NCBI GenBank assembly: GCA_003224905.1
Contig: QIAA01000178.1
Location: forward strand, 1-56,548
Origin: Acidobacteriota bacterium
Lineage (GTDB): Bacteria > Acidobacteriota > Terriglobia > Terriglobales > Acidobacteriaceae
Reading direction: 5' to 3'
Length of the DNA: 56,548 nucleotides
A program made the position numbers and the translations under genes. Positions 40,326 through 48,472 of the stretch are shown here, one piece after another. The number at the start of each line of letters is the position of its first letter. The stretch's first letter is position 1. A model generated the notes under the pieces. The model had not been told where the DNA came from and ran no database searches. It saw nothing but the letters and a program-made list of their open reading frames with translations.

Positions 40326-41351
40326 ATGGCAACTTTTGCGACCGCGACGGATAAGAAGGCCCATATGAGCGCCGACGACAAATCGGAACGCAAGCCGCAT
40401 CGTGCCCGGGTGGACGACAAGTTCAAGATTTTTTGCGGCAGCGCAAATGAAAAGCTTTGTGAAGACATCTGCCTCTTCCTCGGACTCTCACGTGGCCAAG
40501 CCATGGTCACGCGTTTTGCCGACGGCGAGGCATATGTTCAGATTCAGGAAAACGTTCGCGGCGCAGACGTTTTCGTGATTCAACCGACCTGCCGGCCGGT
40601 AGATGAGCATTTGGTGGAGTTGTTATTGATGATCGATACTCTGAAGCGGGCTTCTGCGCGCCGGACCACCGCGGTGATTCCGTACTTTGGATACGGCCGT
40701 CAGGATCGCAAGGACAAACCGCGCTCACCGATCTCTGCCAAGCTGGTGGCGGATTTGCTTACTACAGCCGGTGCGGATCGGGCGTTGCTGATTGATCCCC
40801 ACGCGCCGCAGATTCAGGGTTTCTTCAATATTCCTGTGGACCCGCTGTTCGCATCACCGGTGCTGGTGGATTACTTCAAGAAGCTGAATTTGCCGTACCT
40901 GACGGTGGTTTCACCGGATGCCGGGGGCGTGGAGCGCGCCCGCTTTTTCGCCAAGAAAATGGATTCGGCCCTGGCCATTGTGGATAAGCGCCGTGTGGAG
41001 GCGAATGTTGCCGAAGTCATGCACGTCATCGGCGACGTCCAAGGCCGCACGTGCCTGGTCATTGACGATCTGATCGATACGGCGGGCACGCTCGTGAAGA
41101 CGGCCTCGGCGTTGATGGAAAATGGCGCAAGCTCGGTGTACGCCTGCTGCTCTCATCCGGTGTTGTCAGGACCGGCAGTGGAGAATATCTCCCACTCCTG
41201 CATCAAGGAAGTGGTGGTCACCGACACGATCCCTCTTACGGAAGCGGCCCGGCTAGAACCAAAGATTGTCGTGAAATCGGTGGCGGGCCTGATTGGACGC
41301 GCTATCCAGTCGATTCATGAAGAGACTTCTGTCAGCAAATTGTTTACGTAG
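40326..41351 (+). CDS. prs: Ribose-phosphate pyrophosphokinase
   Basis: A 341-residue enzyme making PRPP from ribose 5-phosphate and ATP for nucleotide, His and Trp synthesis. It has KIFCGSANEKLCEDICLFLG, RFADGEAYVQIQENVRGADV, YFGYGRQDRKDKPRSPISAK, the LLIDPHAPQIQGFF metal site, and the PRPP loop LVIDDLIDTAGTLVKTASAL. About 30 extra N-terminal residues (KKAHMSADDKSERKPHRARV) precede the family start; a start at the second Met (residue 14) is possible, but AGGCGG lies before the first. It is followed 23 bases on by rplY. Confidence 0.96.
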   Translation: MATFATATDKKAHMSADDKSERKPHRARVDDKFKIFCGSANEKLCEDICLFLGLSRGQAMVTRFADGEAYVQIQENVRGADVFVIQPTCRPVDEHLVELLLMIDTLKRASARRTTAVIPYFGYGRQDRKDKPRSPISAKLVADLLTTAGADRALLIDPHAPQIQGFFNIPVDPLFASPVLVDYFKKLNLPYLTVVSPDAGGVERARFFAKKMDSALAIVDKRRVEANVAEVMHVIGDVQGRTCLVIDDLIDTAGTLVKTASALMENGASSVYACCSHPVLSGPAVENISHSCIKEVVVTDTIPLTEAARLEPKIVVKSVAGLIGRAIQSIHEETSVSKLFT

Positions 41352-41374
41352 TTATCATCGACAGGAATGGAATT

Positions 41375-42100
41375 ATGGCAACCGTAACTGAGAGCAACGT
41401 TTTGGAGGCGCAACCGCGCACTCCTGGCAATAAGAATGAAGCCCGCCGCGTCCGACGGGGTGGGAAGCTTCCCGGCGTTCTCTATGGCGCTGGAAAAGAA
41501 GCACTATCGTTGACTTTGGATCCGCGGCAGGTAACGCGCATCCTCCATTCTGCAACGGGGCACAACACAATTTTTGACCTGGCTCTGAACGGCGAACGCA
41601 CAAAGGCCATGATCGTGGACTGGCAATACGAGCCGATCAAGGGCGCGCTGCTGCACATCGACCTGAAGCGCATCGCCATGGACCAGAAACTCAAAGTCAA
41701 TGTGCCGATCATGCTGAAGGGCGAAGCTGCGGGAGTAAAACAGCAAGGCGGTATCCTCGAGCAAGTATTGCGTGAGGTCGAGGTCGAATGTCTGCCCGGC
41801 GATATTCCAAACTCCATTGACGCTGATGTTTCCGATCTGGTGTTCGGCAAGGTTTTGCGCGTCGCTGATCTGCCGCACAGCGACAAGCTGAAGTTCCTAA
41901 CTGATCCTGACCAGACTGTGGCTCACATCACGACCGTCAAGGAAGAAGAGGTTGCGACGCCTGAGGTGGCGGCGGCCGAAGCTGCTGCGGCGCCGACTGA
42001 GCCGGAGGTCATCAAGAAGGGCAAGCAGGAGGCCGAGGAGGAGGGCGCAGAACCTGCTTCCGAGAAACCGGAGAAGCCCGAAAAGAAAGAGAAAAAATAA
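41375..42100 (+). CDS. rplY: 50S ribosomal protein L25/general stress protein Ctc
   Basis: A 241-residue long-form L25 (CTC type) that binds 5S rRNA. The N-terminal L25 domain starts near residue 10 (TPGNKNEARRVRRGGKLPGV) and the TL5/CTC C-terminal domain follows (QKLKVNVPIMLKGEAAGVKQ, VEVECLPGDIPNSIDADVSD). The last 50 residues are Glu/Ala/Lys-rich (EKPEKPEKKEKK) and disordered, as is common in long forms. AGGAATGGAATT precedes the ATG. The stop codon abuts the pth ATG with no gap, suggesting translational coupling. Confidence 0.96.
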   Translation: MATVTESNVLEAQPRTPGNKNEARRVRRGGKLPGVLYGAGKEALSLTLDPRQVTRILHSATGHNTIFDLALNGERTKAMIVDWQYEPIKGALLHIDLKRIAMDQKLKVNVPIMLKGEAAGVKQQGGILEQVLREVEVECLPGDIPNSIDADVSDLVFGKVLRVADLPHSDKLKFLTDPDQTVAHITTVKEEEVATPEVAAAEAAAAPTEPEVIKKGKQEAEEEGAEPASEKPEKPEKKEKK

Positions 42101-42736
42101 ATGCCGAAGGAGGGGCGGGTCTCCTCGCCCGTCCAGATTGCTGAAGCCGGAGAATCACAGGTTGAGAACGAAGATGACATCAATCTGATTGTGGGTCTCG
42201 GCAACCCGGGTATTGAGTACCAGTTCACGCCGCATAATCTAGGCTTTTTGGCCGTGGATCGCATCGCCGACGCCCTCAAGGTAAGAGTCGAGAGACGCCA
42301 GTGCAAAGCGCTTACGGCGCAAGCGAGACTGGGAACAAAAAGAGTCGTTCTGGCGAAGCCGGAAACATTCATGAACGTGAGCGGAATCGCCGTTCGGGAG
42401 TTGCTGGAAAAGTACGGGCTTTGCTCCGAAACCGATCTGATCGTGATTTACGACGAACTCGATCTACCTCTGGGCACGATCAGAATTCGCGAAAGAGGCA
42501 GTTCTGCCGGTCACAATGGCGTGAAGTCCATCATCGGTGCCCTTGGAACACAAGAATTCTTGCGGATCAGGCTGGGGATCGCGCCGGAGAAGAGAATCTT
42601 GAAGCCGTTTCGAAAGACGCAGCTCAAACGGGTCGACGAAGTGCTGGACAAGGCCGCGGAAGCAGTGCACGTGATTTTGACGGAAGGGCGAGCGGCGGCG
42701 ATGAACCGTTTCAACCGAAAAGCCGGGGAAGATTAG
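42101..42736 (+). CDS. pth: Peptidyl-tRNA hydrolase
   Basis: A 211-residue enzyme that frees tRNAs from stalled peptidyl-tRNA. It has LIVGLGNPGIEYQFTPHNLG (catalytic His in the HN pair), KPETFMNVSG, VIYDELDLPLGTIRIRERGS and SAGHNGVKSIIGALGTQEF. About 27 residues (MPKEGRVSSPVQIAEAGESQ and on) precede the usual start at LIVGLGNPG; they come from a GC palindrome, and no later start codon is suitable. The ATG directly follows the rplY stop. Nearby rpsF follows after 94 bases. Confidence 0.95.
   Translation: MPKEGRVSSPVQIAEAGESQVENEDDINLIVGLGNPGIEYQFTPHNLGFLAVDRIADALKVRVERRQCKALTAQARLGTKRVVLAKPETFMNVSGIAVRELLEKYGLCSETDLIVIYDELDLPLGTIRIRERGSSAGHNGVKSIIGALGTQEFLRIRLGIAPEKRILKPFRKTQLKRVDEVLDKAAEAVHVILTEGRAAAMNRFNRKAGED
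42112..42136 (+). repeat. Palindromic element at the pth start
   Basis: GGGGCGGGTCTCCTCGCCCG then TCCAG resembles GGGGACGGGCGCCCCCGCCC + GTCCAG of the recG element. It falls within the first 12 codons and gives the enzyme an extended N-terminus in a frame different from the recG copy. Confidence 0.6.
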
Positions 42737-42772
42737 GCCCGTGGTGATTGCGAAGGTCCCAAAATGCATTGG

Positions 42773-42791
42773 TTCTGCGCTTGCCGCAGAA
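42773..42791. repeat. Hairpin upstream of rpsF
   Basis: TTCTGCG pairs perfectly with CGCAGAA around CTTGC, followed by TGACAG. It could be a terminator-like or dispersed repeat; it lies 40 bases before rpsF. No U-tract follows, which argues against a simple terminator. Confidence 0.5.
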
Positions 42792-42830
42792 TGACAGTGT
42801 GAAGAGAGAATGACTTCTGGAGAAAGTTAA

Positions 42831-43226
42831 ATGAATCGTGTTTATGAGTTGATGTTTATCGTCCGCCCTGACATGGTGGAGGAGGATCAGGACAAGTTGA
42901 TTTCTTCTTTGGAATCGAATGTTACGGCGTCAGGTGGAACAGTAAAGAGCGTGGAGAAAATGGGTAAGCGGCGGCTGGCATACACCGTTCGCAGATTCCA
43001 CGACGGAATCTACATCCTGCTTACGGTCGAGGGTGGTGGCGCCGCCATTCACGAAGTTGAGCGACGGCTGCGAGTCACGGAACCCGTAATTAAGTTCTTG
43101 ACCGTGCGCATCGACGAAGAGCAGAAGCGCCTGGAAAAGATCAAGAAGATCCGCGACGCGCGTCGTAAGGCAGCCCCGGCTCCTGCGGCGGAATCGGGTG
43201 GAGAAGCAGCCGCAGTAACGGCGTAG
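42831..43226 (+). CDS. rpsF: 30S ribosomal protein S6
   Basis: A 131-residue S6. It starts MNRVYELMFIVRPDMVEEDQ and has the core VKSVEKMGKRRLAYTVRRFH, DGIYILLTVEG, IHEVERRLRVTEPVIKFLTV. The last 30 residues (RRKAAPAPAAESGGEA) are a disordered Ala-rich tail. GGAG precedes the ATG by about ten bases. S6 and S18 bind as a pair to the central domain of 16S rRNA, and their genes are adjacent here. Confidence 0.97.
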   Translation: MNRVYELMFIVRPDMVEEDQDKLISSLESNVTASGGTVKSVEKMGKRRLAYTVRRFHDGIYILLTVEGGGAAIHEVERRLRVTEPVIKFLTVRIDEEQKRLEKIKKIRDARRKAAPAPAAESGGEAAAVTA

Positions 43227-43311
43227 AACCACTCGCCAGCAGCTCGCACGAATGCGAATTGCGTTATGCAAACTGTGCGACTAAAGGCAAACGACAGAAT
43301 CAAGGAGCATC

Positions 43312-43668
43312 ATGGCTGAAGAAACTGGAACGACACAATCTCCATCTAGAGAAACGTCTGGCGGCTCGGATCGTGGCGAGCGCCGCCCACCACGTCCGGG
43401 TGGTCCCGGAGGTCCGGGCGGACCTGGCGGTCGCGAAGGCGGCCGAAAGTATTTTCGGCGAAAGAAAGTATGCAAGTTTTGCGTCGAGAAGATTGAAGCT
43501 GTCAACTACAAAGACGTGCGTTTGCTTGCACAATTCGTGGCGGAGAGCGGAAAGATTGTCCCTCGACGGCTCACCGGTGTGTGTACGCCGCACCAGCGAC
43601 GGCTGTCTACGGCAATCAAGCAGGCGCGCAATATTGCGCTTTTACCGTTCGCAGGAAGACCATCGTAA
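43312..43668 (+). CDS. rpsR: 30S ribosomal protein S18 with a Gly/Pro-rich extension
   Basis: A 118-residue S18 against the usual 75-80. The core from residue 46 ([40 protein letters not shown]) is standard and keeps Cys54, Cys57, Cys91 and His94, so it is the zinc-binding form. Residues 1-45 are an extension with [18 protein letters not shown] then (PGG) repeats. AAGGAG is eight bases before the ATG. It sits 85 bases after rpsF and before rplI. RimI, which acetylates the S18 N-terminus, is encoded at 54.5 kb. Confidence 0.96.
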   Translation: MAEETGTTQSPSRETSGGSDRGERRPPRPGGPGGPGGPGGREGGRKYFRRKKVCKFCVEKIEAVNYKDVRLLAQFVAESGKIVPRRLTGVCTPHQRRLSTAIKQARNIALLPFAGRPS

Positions 43669-43739
43669 AGCGGTGGTAAGTTGCTAGTAAAAACAGAAAC
43701 TGACCACTAGCCACTGACAACTGGCCACTAATTACCGCT
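43669..43739. repeat. Inverted repeat between rpsR and rplI
   Basis: AGCGGTGGTAA at 43669 pairs with TTACCGCT at 43732-43739, and GCTAGT at 43683 with ACTAGC at 43706; the 3' arm has near-repeats of CCACTAGCCACTGACAACTG then GCCACTA. It begins right at the rpsR stop and could tune rplI expression or be a dispersed element. Confidence 0.5.
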
Positions 43740-43751
43740 CCAGGAGCAATC

Positions 43752-44204
43752 ATGGAAGTCATACTCAAAGAAGATGTCACCAAGCTTGGTTCCCGCGGCG
43801 ATGTTGTGAAGGTCGCGGATGGATTTGGCCGCAATTATCTGCTGCCCCGCAAGCTGGCGATTGAGGCCTCGGCCGGCAATAAGAAGGTAATTAAGCAGAT
43901 GAAGGCAGCCGCCGTGCGCCGCTCAGCGAAAGAAAAGGCACAGGCAGAGGAACTAAGCAAGCAGTTCGACGGGCTATCGGTTTCGTTTACGCGACGCTCG
44001 GGTGAGCATGATCAATTGTTCGGGTCAGTTACGTCCGGCGATATCGCAGAATCCCTCTCCAAGAAAGGCTTTGATATTGACCGGCGGAAAATCCAACTGC
44101 ATGAACCGCTGAAAACGCTCGGCGAATTCAGCGTCCCTGTAAAGCTGCACAAGGACGTCACCACTCATTTGAAAGTGGTGATTGAAAAAGAGGCCACAGA
44201 GTAG
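43752..44204 (+). CDS. rplI: 50S ribosomal protein L9
   Basis: A 150-residue L9 with the typical start MEVILKEDVTKLGSRGDVVK and VADGFGRNYLLPRKLAIEAS, the long central helix (RRSAKEKAQAEELSKQFDG) and the C-terminal domain (HDQLFGSVTSGDIAESLSKK). CAGGAG lies seven bases before the ATG. It closes the ribosomal cluster; the sigma-factor operon follows after 335 bases. Confidence 0.97.
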   Translation: MEVILKEDVTKLGSRGDVVKVADGFGRNYLLPRKLAIEASAGNKKVIKQMKAAAVRRSAKEKAQAEELSKQFDGLSVSFTRRSGEHDQLFGSVTSGDIAESLSKKGFDIDRRKIQLHEPLKTLGEFSVPVKLHKDVTTHLKVVIEKEATE

Positions 44205-44539
44205 CATTTCCTCTGGGGCGAGCACCGCCCCATTCCATTGCTCCTGGACGGAAGGCCTACCAAGCAATCCTTCGTAAACTCTTTTCCAACAATGACCTGC
44301 CTGAGCAATAATGTTGCCAAACGCTTGCATTCCTTGCTCACGATTACCGCCTTGGCCCGTCTATGGCATTGCAACCGGCGAGAACGGCTAAGGTAACCGG
44401 TTTTGTCGAGGACACAGGAAACATGCCGGCCGATGCGTGGGCAGTACCTTTTGCGGTTGGCGAGTGCTTCCATCCCGCTCCGCAACCTGAGCGGGTGGAG
44501 CGAGGCAGCGAAACCCAGGACCCGTACTCCCGGGGCCAC

Positions 44540-45136
44540 ATGTCTGGGCAGAGTCTAAGCCGCATAGACGACACTCTACTCATTCGCGAGGCGCAACGCG
44601 GCAATCGCGGCGCATTCGAGGAATTGGTGCGGCACTACGACCAGGCAGTGCTGCGGCTCGCGCTGCACCTCACCGGATCGGAACACGAAGCCCAGGATAT
44701 ATATCAGGATGCATTCCTGAAGGCCTTTAAGAGCGTGGGGAACTTCCGCTTCGAGTGCTCGTTTTATACGTGGATTTACCGCATCGTTACGAATCTGTGT
44801 TTGGATCACCTGCGAAAAAGGCAGGTTCGAAAAGAAGATGCGCCGGTGGCGGTCGATGCAGAGGGTGAGCAGTACGACATCCTGGAGCGCGTGCCCGATG
44901 GCCGAGCCAGTTCCAACCCTGAGCGCGACTTGATGCGCAGAGAATTAGGCAATCGTATCAATAATGCTTTAGGCCGCCTCACACCACGCGAACGCATGGT
45001 TTTCGAGCTGAAGCACTATCACGGGTTGAGATTGCGGACTGTTGGAGAGATTTTGAACACGACTGAAGAGACAGCCAAGAATACTCTATTTCGCGCTACC
45101 CAAAAGTTACGTGGTGCGCTGGCGGACATGAGATGA
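44540..45136 (+). CDS. ECF RNA polymerase sigma factor
   Basis: A 198-residue sigma-70 family factor. Region 2 covers about residues 14-85 (EELVRHYDQAVLRLALHLTG, EHEAQDIYQDAFLKAFKSVG, FYTWIYRIVTNLCLDHLRKR) and region 4 about 135-190 (LGRLTPRERMVFELKHYHGL, RLRTVGEILNTTEETAKNTL). The frame is open from 44363, but only the ATG at 44540 (MSGQSLSRIDDTLLIREAQR) starts at the conserved core; the upstream part includes a repeat-like block (GGTGGAGCGAGGCAGCGAAA). The anti-sigma gene starts 46 bases downstream. Both belong to an operon with two envelope proteins, so the signal is probably envelope stress. Confidence 0.92.
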   Translation: MSGQSLSRIDDTLLIREAQRGNRGAFEELVRHYDQAVLRLALHLTGSEHEAQDIYQDAFLKAFKSVGNFRFECSFYTWIYRIVTNLCLDHLRKRQVRKEDAPVAVDAEGEQYDILERVPDGRASSNPERDLMRRELGNRINNALGRLTPRERMVFELKHYHGLRLRTVGEILNTTEETAKNTLFRATQKLRGALADMR

Positions 45137-45182
45137 ACAATCAGACGATACCAGAAAGCCTCCCCATTGAGGGGGTGCAACT

Positions 45183-46112
45183 ATGAAATGCGAGTGGGTT
45201 CAAGACAATATATTGCTATACGTCTACGACGAGCTGGCCGACGATGCTCGTTACGAGTTGGAGCAGCATCTGGCGCGTTGCACAGATTGCGCAGCCGAAC
45301 TGAAGGCCAGCCGGCACCTCCATACAACCCTCTCCAGCCTTCGAGTGGAGGATCCCTCCCCAAACTTACTTACAGCCTCACGTATGCAGCTTCAGGAGAC
45401 ACTGGAGACCACTGAGCAGGGCGGGTTTTGGCAACGGCTGATTTTTGATCCAGCAGCCTGGTTGCGCCCGATTCGCTTCGCTCCAGCATTGGCGGCAGCG
45501 ATTTTCATCGTGGGTTTTGCAGGTGGAATCGCCGCCACATACCAGGTATTGGTCAATCGAGTCAAGGGACCGGAACTTCCGTACACAACACCTGTTGAGT
45601 CCTCCATCAGCGGTATCAGTTCCATTCAACAGGATCCCAACTCCAACCGGATCAGCATCAAGTACAACACGATTTCCACCCAAGAGGCCCAGGGAGCACT
45701 AAACGATCAACGCATTCAACAGCTGCTGCTTTTTGCTGCCCGCAACAACTACAACTCGGGAGTTCGCATGGATTCGGTGGATTTGCTGACACAGCGGCCC
45801 AACGAAATTCATGTTCGCGAAGTCCTGCTGTATGCGTTGCGCTATGACTCGAACCCTGGAGTTCGTCTGAAAGCGCTCGAAGGGCTTGGATCATACGTGA
45901 GAGACGATGTACGCGTGCGCGATGCGGTGCTGGAAGCATTGATGAACGACTCGAATCCTGGTTTGCGCACAGAGGCTCTGCACCTGCTGGAGCCAGTGCG
46001 CGCGGATGGGAGTGTGCGGGCAGTTTTGGAAAGCTTGGCCCGGAACGATCAGAATCAATATATCCGGTCGCAAGCGCGCAACATGATGGCGCAACTTTCG
46101 GAGATCGACTGA
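45183..46112 (+). CDS. Zinc-finger anti-sigma factor with HEAT-like repeats
   Basis: A 309-residue single-span protein. The zinc anti-sigma domain (residues 1-45) has the HxxxCxxC motif in ELEQHLARCTDCAAELKASR and would hold the sigma factor in the cytoplasm. A membrane helix lies at about 100-120 (LAAAIFIVGFAGGIAATYQV). The outer part (about 170-305) has three or four HEAT-like helical repeats (LLYALRYDSNPGVRLKALEG, VLEALMNDSNPGLRTEALHL, VLESLARNDQNQYIRSQARN). The repeats could be the sensor in the periplasm. The order after the sigma gene and before DUF4097 and PDZ genes supports an envelope-stress circuit. Confidence 0.9.
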   Translation: MKCEWVQDNILLYVYDELADDARYELEQHLARCTDCAAELKASRHLHTTLSSLRVEDPSPNLLTASRMQLQETLETTEQGGFWQRLIFDPAAWLRPIRFAPALAAAIFIVGFAGGIAATYQVLVNRVKGPELPYTTPVESSISGISSIQQDPNSNRISIKYNTISTQEAQGALNDQRIQQLLLFAARNNYNSGVRMDSVDLLTQRPNEIHVREVLLYALRYDSNPGVRLKALEGLGSYVRDDVRVRDAVLEALMNDSNPGLRTEALHLLEPVRADGSVRAVLESLARNDQNQYIRSQARNMMAQLSEID

Positions 46113-46138
46113 GTAGAGGTAGTGACAGGGAGGCTAAT

Positions 46139-47320
46139 TTGAACCGATTTCTTAAACCGATTGCGGCGCTGCTTCTAATCCTGCCGCTGGCTAATGCCCA
46201 ACAGACTCGCGTTTCTCGCGAAGGCGGCGGGTGGGTGCAGGAAGTCAGCGGCAGCCTGACAGCGGTTAAGACTCTCCATGTAAAAATTGATGTTGGCGCG
46301 GTGCGGGTCGAGGGTGGCTCGAAGCAGGGAATTGACTATGTCGTTCGCAACCGTTCTTACAACTCCTCAGAAGACAAGGCCCGCCGAGAGTTCGACAACT
46401 ACAAAGTAAGCGCCTACGTTCGTGGAGATACGGCCTGGATCGTGGGTGAATGGCAGGTTGGTCGATCGCATAAGTTCTCGGGCGACGTCCGGGTCGATGT
46501 CCCGCGCGAAATGGACTTGGTCAAGATAGAGACCTCGGGAGGCAATGTCGCCACGTCGGGAATTGCGGGCCGGGTAGAAACTTCGAGCGGGGGCGGCAGT
46601 ATCCGGATAGATGACATCGGCGGAACCGTCAATGCCGAGACTGGCGGCGGCAGTATTGAAGCTGGCAATCTTGGCTCGGATGTGACACTGCGCACTGGCG
46701 GCGGCAGCATTAAGATCACTTCAGCTAAAGGGAAAATAAACGCCGAGAGTGGAGGCGGCAGCGTAGCCGTGATCTCCGCTATGCAAGATGCAGTTGTAGA
46801 AACGGGAGGCGGAAATATTCAGGTTGAGCGTTGCACTGGGCGCGTGAAGGCGAGTACCGGGGGCGGCAGCATTGATCTGGGAGAAATTGGCGGACCTGCA
46901 GAGATCGAAACCGGCGGCGGCAGCATCCGCCTGACCTCAGCCAAGGGCCCAGTTCACGCTGAAACCGGCGGCGGCAGCATTGAGCTGAATGGAGTACCTT
47001 CAGCACGGGCCGAAACCGGCGCCGGGGGCATTGTGGCGAAATTCTTGTCCTCGGGTGGGGAACGTACAGATTCCGTTCTGGAGACTTCCGCTGGTGACAT
47101 CGTTGTATACCTGACACCAAGTTTGAACATTACCATTCGCGCCTCCATTGATATGGCGAGCGGCCACAGCATTCGTTCCGACTTTTCGGAAATTCGCGTC
47201 GCCAATGAAGGTGGAGAATGGGGTTCAAAGACCGCCGAAGGGAGCTTGAATGGTGGCGGTCCGGTTCTGAAAGTACGTACTTCGGTTGGCAATATTTCCT
47301 TTCTGCGTGCCAGCCGATAG
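46139..47320 (+). CDS. Exported DUF4097-type beta-repeat protein
   Basis: A 393-residue protein starting at TTG (46139) with GGGAGG six bases upstream; a signal peptide follows (MNRFLKPIAALLLILPLANA). From about residue 135 to 300 there are roughly ten beta repeats of 17-22 residues containing TGGGSI or a close form (VNAETGGGSIEAGNLGSDVT, LRTGGGSIKITSAKGKINAE and so on), expected to stack as a beta solenoid with a Gly-rich turn. DUF4097 proteins are often next to ECF sigma/anti-sigma genes. Its ligand is unknown; it may be part of the stress sensor or output of the operon. Confidence 0.9.
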   Translation: MNRFLKPIAALLLILPLANAQQTRVSREGGGWVQEVSGSLTAVKTLHVKIDVGAVRVEGGSKQGIDYVVRNRSYNSSEDKARREFDNYKVSAYVRGDTAWIVGEWQVGRSHKFSGDVRVDVPREMDLVKIETSGGNVATSGIAGRVETSSGGGSIRIDDIGGTVNAETGGGSIEAGNLGSDVTLRTGGGSIKITSAKGKINAESGGGSVAVISAMQDAVVETGGGNIQVERCTGRVKASTGGGSIDLGEIGGPAEIETGGGSIRLTSAKGPVHAETGGGSIELNGVPSARAETGAGGIVAKFLSSGGERTDSVLETSAGDIVVYLTPSLNITIRASIDMASGHSIRSDFSEIRVANEGGEWGSKTAEGSLNGGGPVLKVRTSVGNISFLRASR

Positions 47321-47340
47321 ATTTCTAAGGAGGAACGAAC

Positions 47341-48450
47341 ATGCGAAAGTCGATCCTCACACCATTTCTTGTTGTCACTCTGGCTGTGATTACTTTCACT
47401 GCGCGGGGCTCTTCCGCCCAACTCGGCGAGACCTTTGGGTTCTCGAGCGACGATTCTGGCGGTAGCTCCTATCTTGGCGTGGACACGCGCAATGTCACCA
47501 CTGATCGGATGGCCGATCTAAAGCTGAAGGAAGAGCGCGGTGTCGAAATTACCATGGTCGATCAGGATGCTCCGGCGGGCAAAGCAGGATTGAAGGAGCG
47601 CGACGTAATCCTCACGGTGAACGGAACAGAGGTGGAAAGCGTAGAGCAGCTGCGACGCATGATTCATGAGATTCCGCCTGGCCGGATGGTTACGCTGAGT
47701 GTCAGCCGCGACGGTCAACCGGTGACTATCAAGGCCCAACTTGCGAGTCGCAAATCAGCGTTTGCACTGGCGAATGATGGCAAAGCGTTTAAGTTCGCTA
47801 TGCCGGCGATGCCAGCCATGCCTGCTATTCCGGCACTGCCTGACATGGACATTCCAGTATCAGTAGTCGTGGTGCACTCCTCTGCGCGCAGCGGCTTGAT
47901 GGTGGAGAATCTCACGCCGCAGTTAGCCGATTTCTTTGGCGCCAAGCAGGGAAAAGGCATACTTGTGCGTTCTGTCGACAAAGGCAGCCGCGCCGAGAAA
48001 GCAGGCTTCCGGGCCGGGGATGTAATCGTGCGAGTCGATGGCGAATCTATTGATGACACCAGCGACTTTACACATGCCCTGCACAATCGCAAAGACAACC
48101 AAGGCAATACGGTAAGTGTTGGAATCATACGTGACAAGAAAGAGCAGACTGTCACGCTAACGTTGCCTGAACATAAGCAATCAGAAGTTATCGACGAGAC
48201 CTTGGAGATTCCCGAGATTGACGCGGAGACACGCATCGACCTGCGGGAAGCGGCTGATGAAGTCGCCCGCATAAAACCTGAATTGGAGCGTTCTGCCGAA
48301 GAATTGAGGCGATTCAAGACCGCCGAGATCGAACGGCTGGCGCCTGAAATCGAGCAGTCCACGAGAGAATTTCTAGAACACAAGGAAGAATTAAAGAAGG
48401 AAATGCAGGAACTGCAACGCGAGTTTTGCAGTAGCAGCAGTGAAATCTGA
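47341..48450 (+). CDS. Exported protein with two PDZ domains and a coiled coil
   Basis: A 369-residue periplasmic protein. After a signal peptide (FLVVTLAVITFTARGSSAQ) there is PDZ 1 at about 40-135 (SYLGVDTRNVTTDRMADLKL, GVEITMVDQDAPAGKAGLKE, RDVILTVNGTEVESVEQLRR), a Met/Pro-rich linker (AMPAMPAMPAIPALPDMDIP), PDZ 2 at about 175-280 (SGLMVENLTPQLADFFGAKQ, VRSVDKGSRAEKAGFRAGDV) and a charged helix at 290-360. No protease domain is seen, unlike DegP. It may bind C-termini of damaged envelope proteins. AAGGAGGAACGAAC precedes the ATG. It is the last gene of the sigma operon. Confidence 0.9.
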   Translation: MRKSILTPFLVVTLAVITFTARGSSAQLGETFGFSSDDSGGSSYLGVDTRNVTTDRMADLKLKEERGVEITMVDQDAPAGKAGLKERDVILTVNGTEVESVEQLRRMIHEIPPGRMVTLSVSRDGQPVTIKAQLASRKSAFALANDGKAFKFAMPAMPAMPAIPALPDMDIPVSVVVVHSSARSGLMVENLTPQLADFFGAKQGKGILVRSVDKGSRAEKAGFRAGDVIVRVDGESIDDTSDFTHALHNRKDNQGNTVSVGIIRDKKEQTVTLTLPEHKQSEVIDETLEIPEIDAETRIDLREAADEVARIKPELERSAEELRRFKTAEIERLAPEIEQSTREFLEHKEELKKEMQELQREFCSSSSEI

Positions 48451-48472
48451 GTCGCGCTCGCGGAGAGGATTT

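Noticed and set aside
44205..44539. Upstream extension of the sigma factor and a minus-strand frame
   Set aside because: The extension lacks sigma homology and contains repeat-like sequence; the minus frame has no features. The stretch is best seen as the operon's promoter region.
46540..47050. Regular DNA repeats considered as a CRISPR array or satellite
   Set aside because: The repeats are codon-phased inside an exported beta-repeat protein with conserved peptide units; there are no unique spacers.
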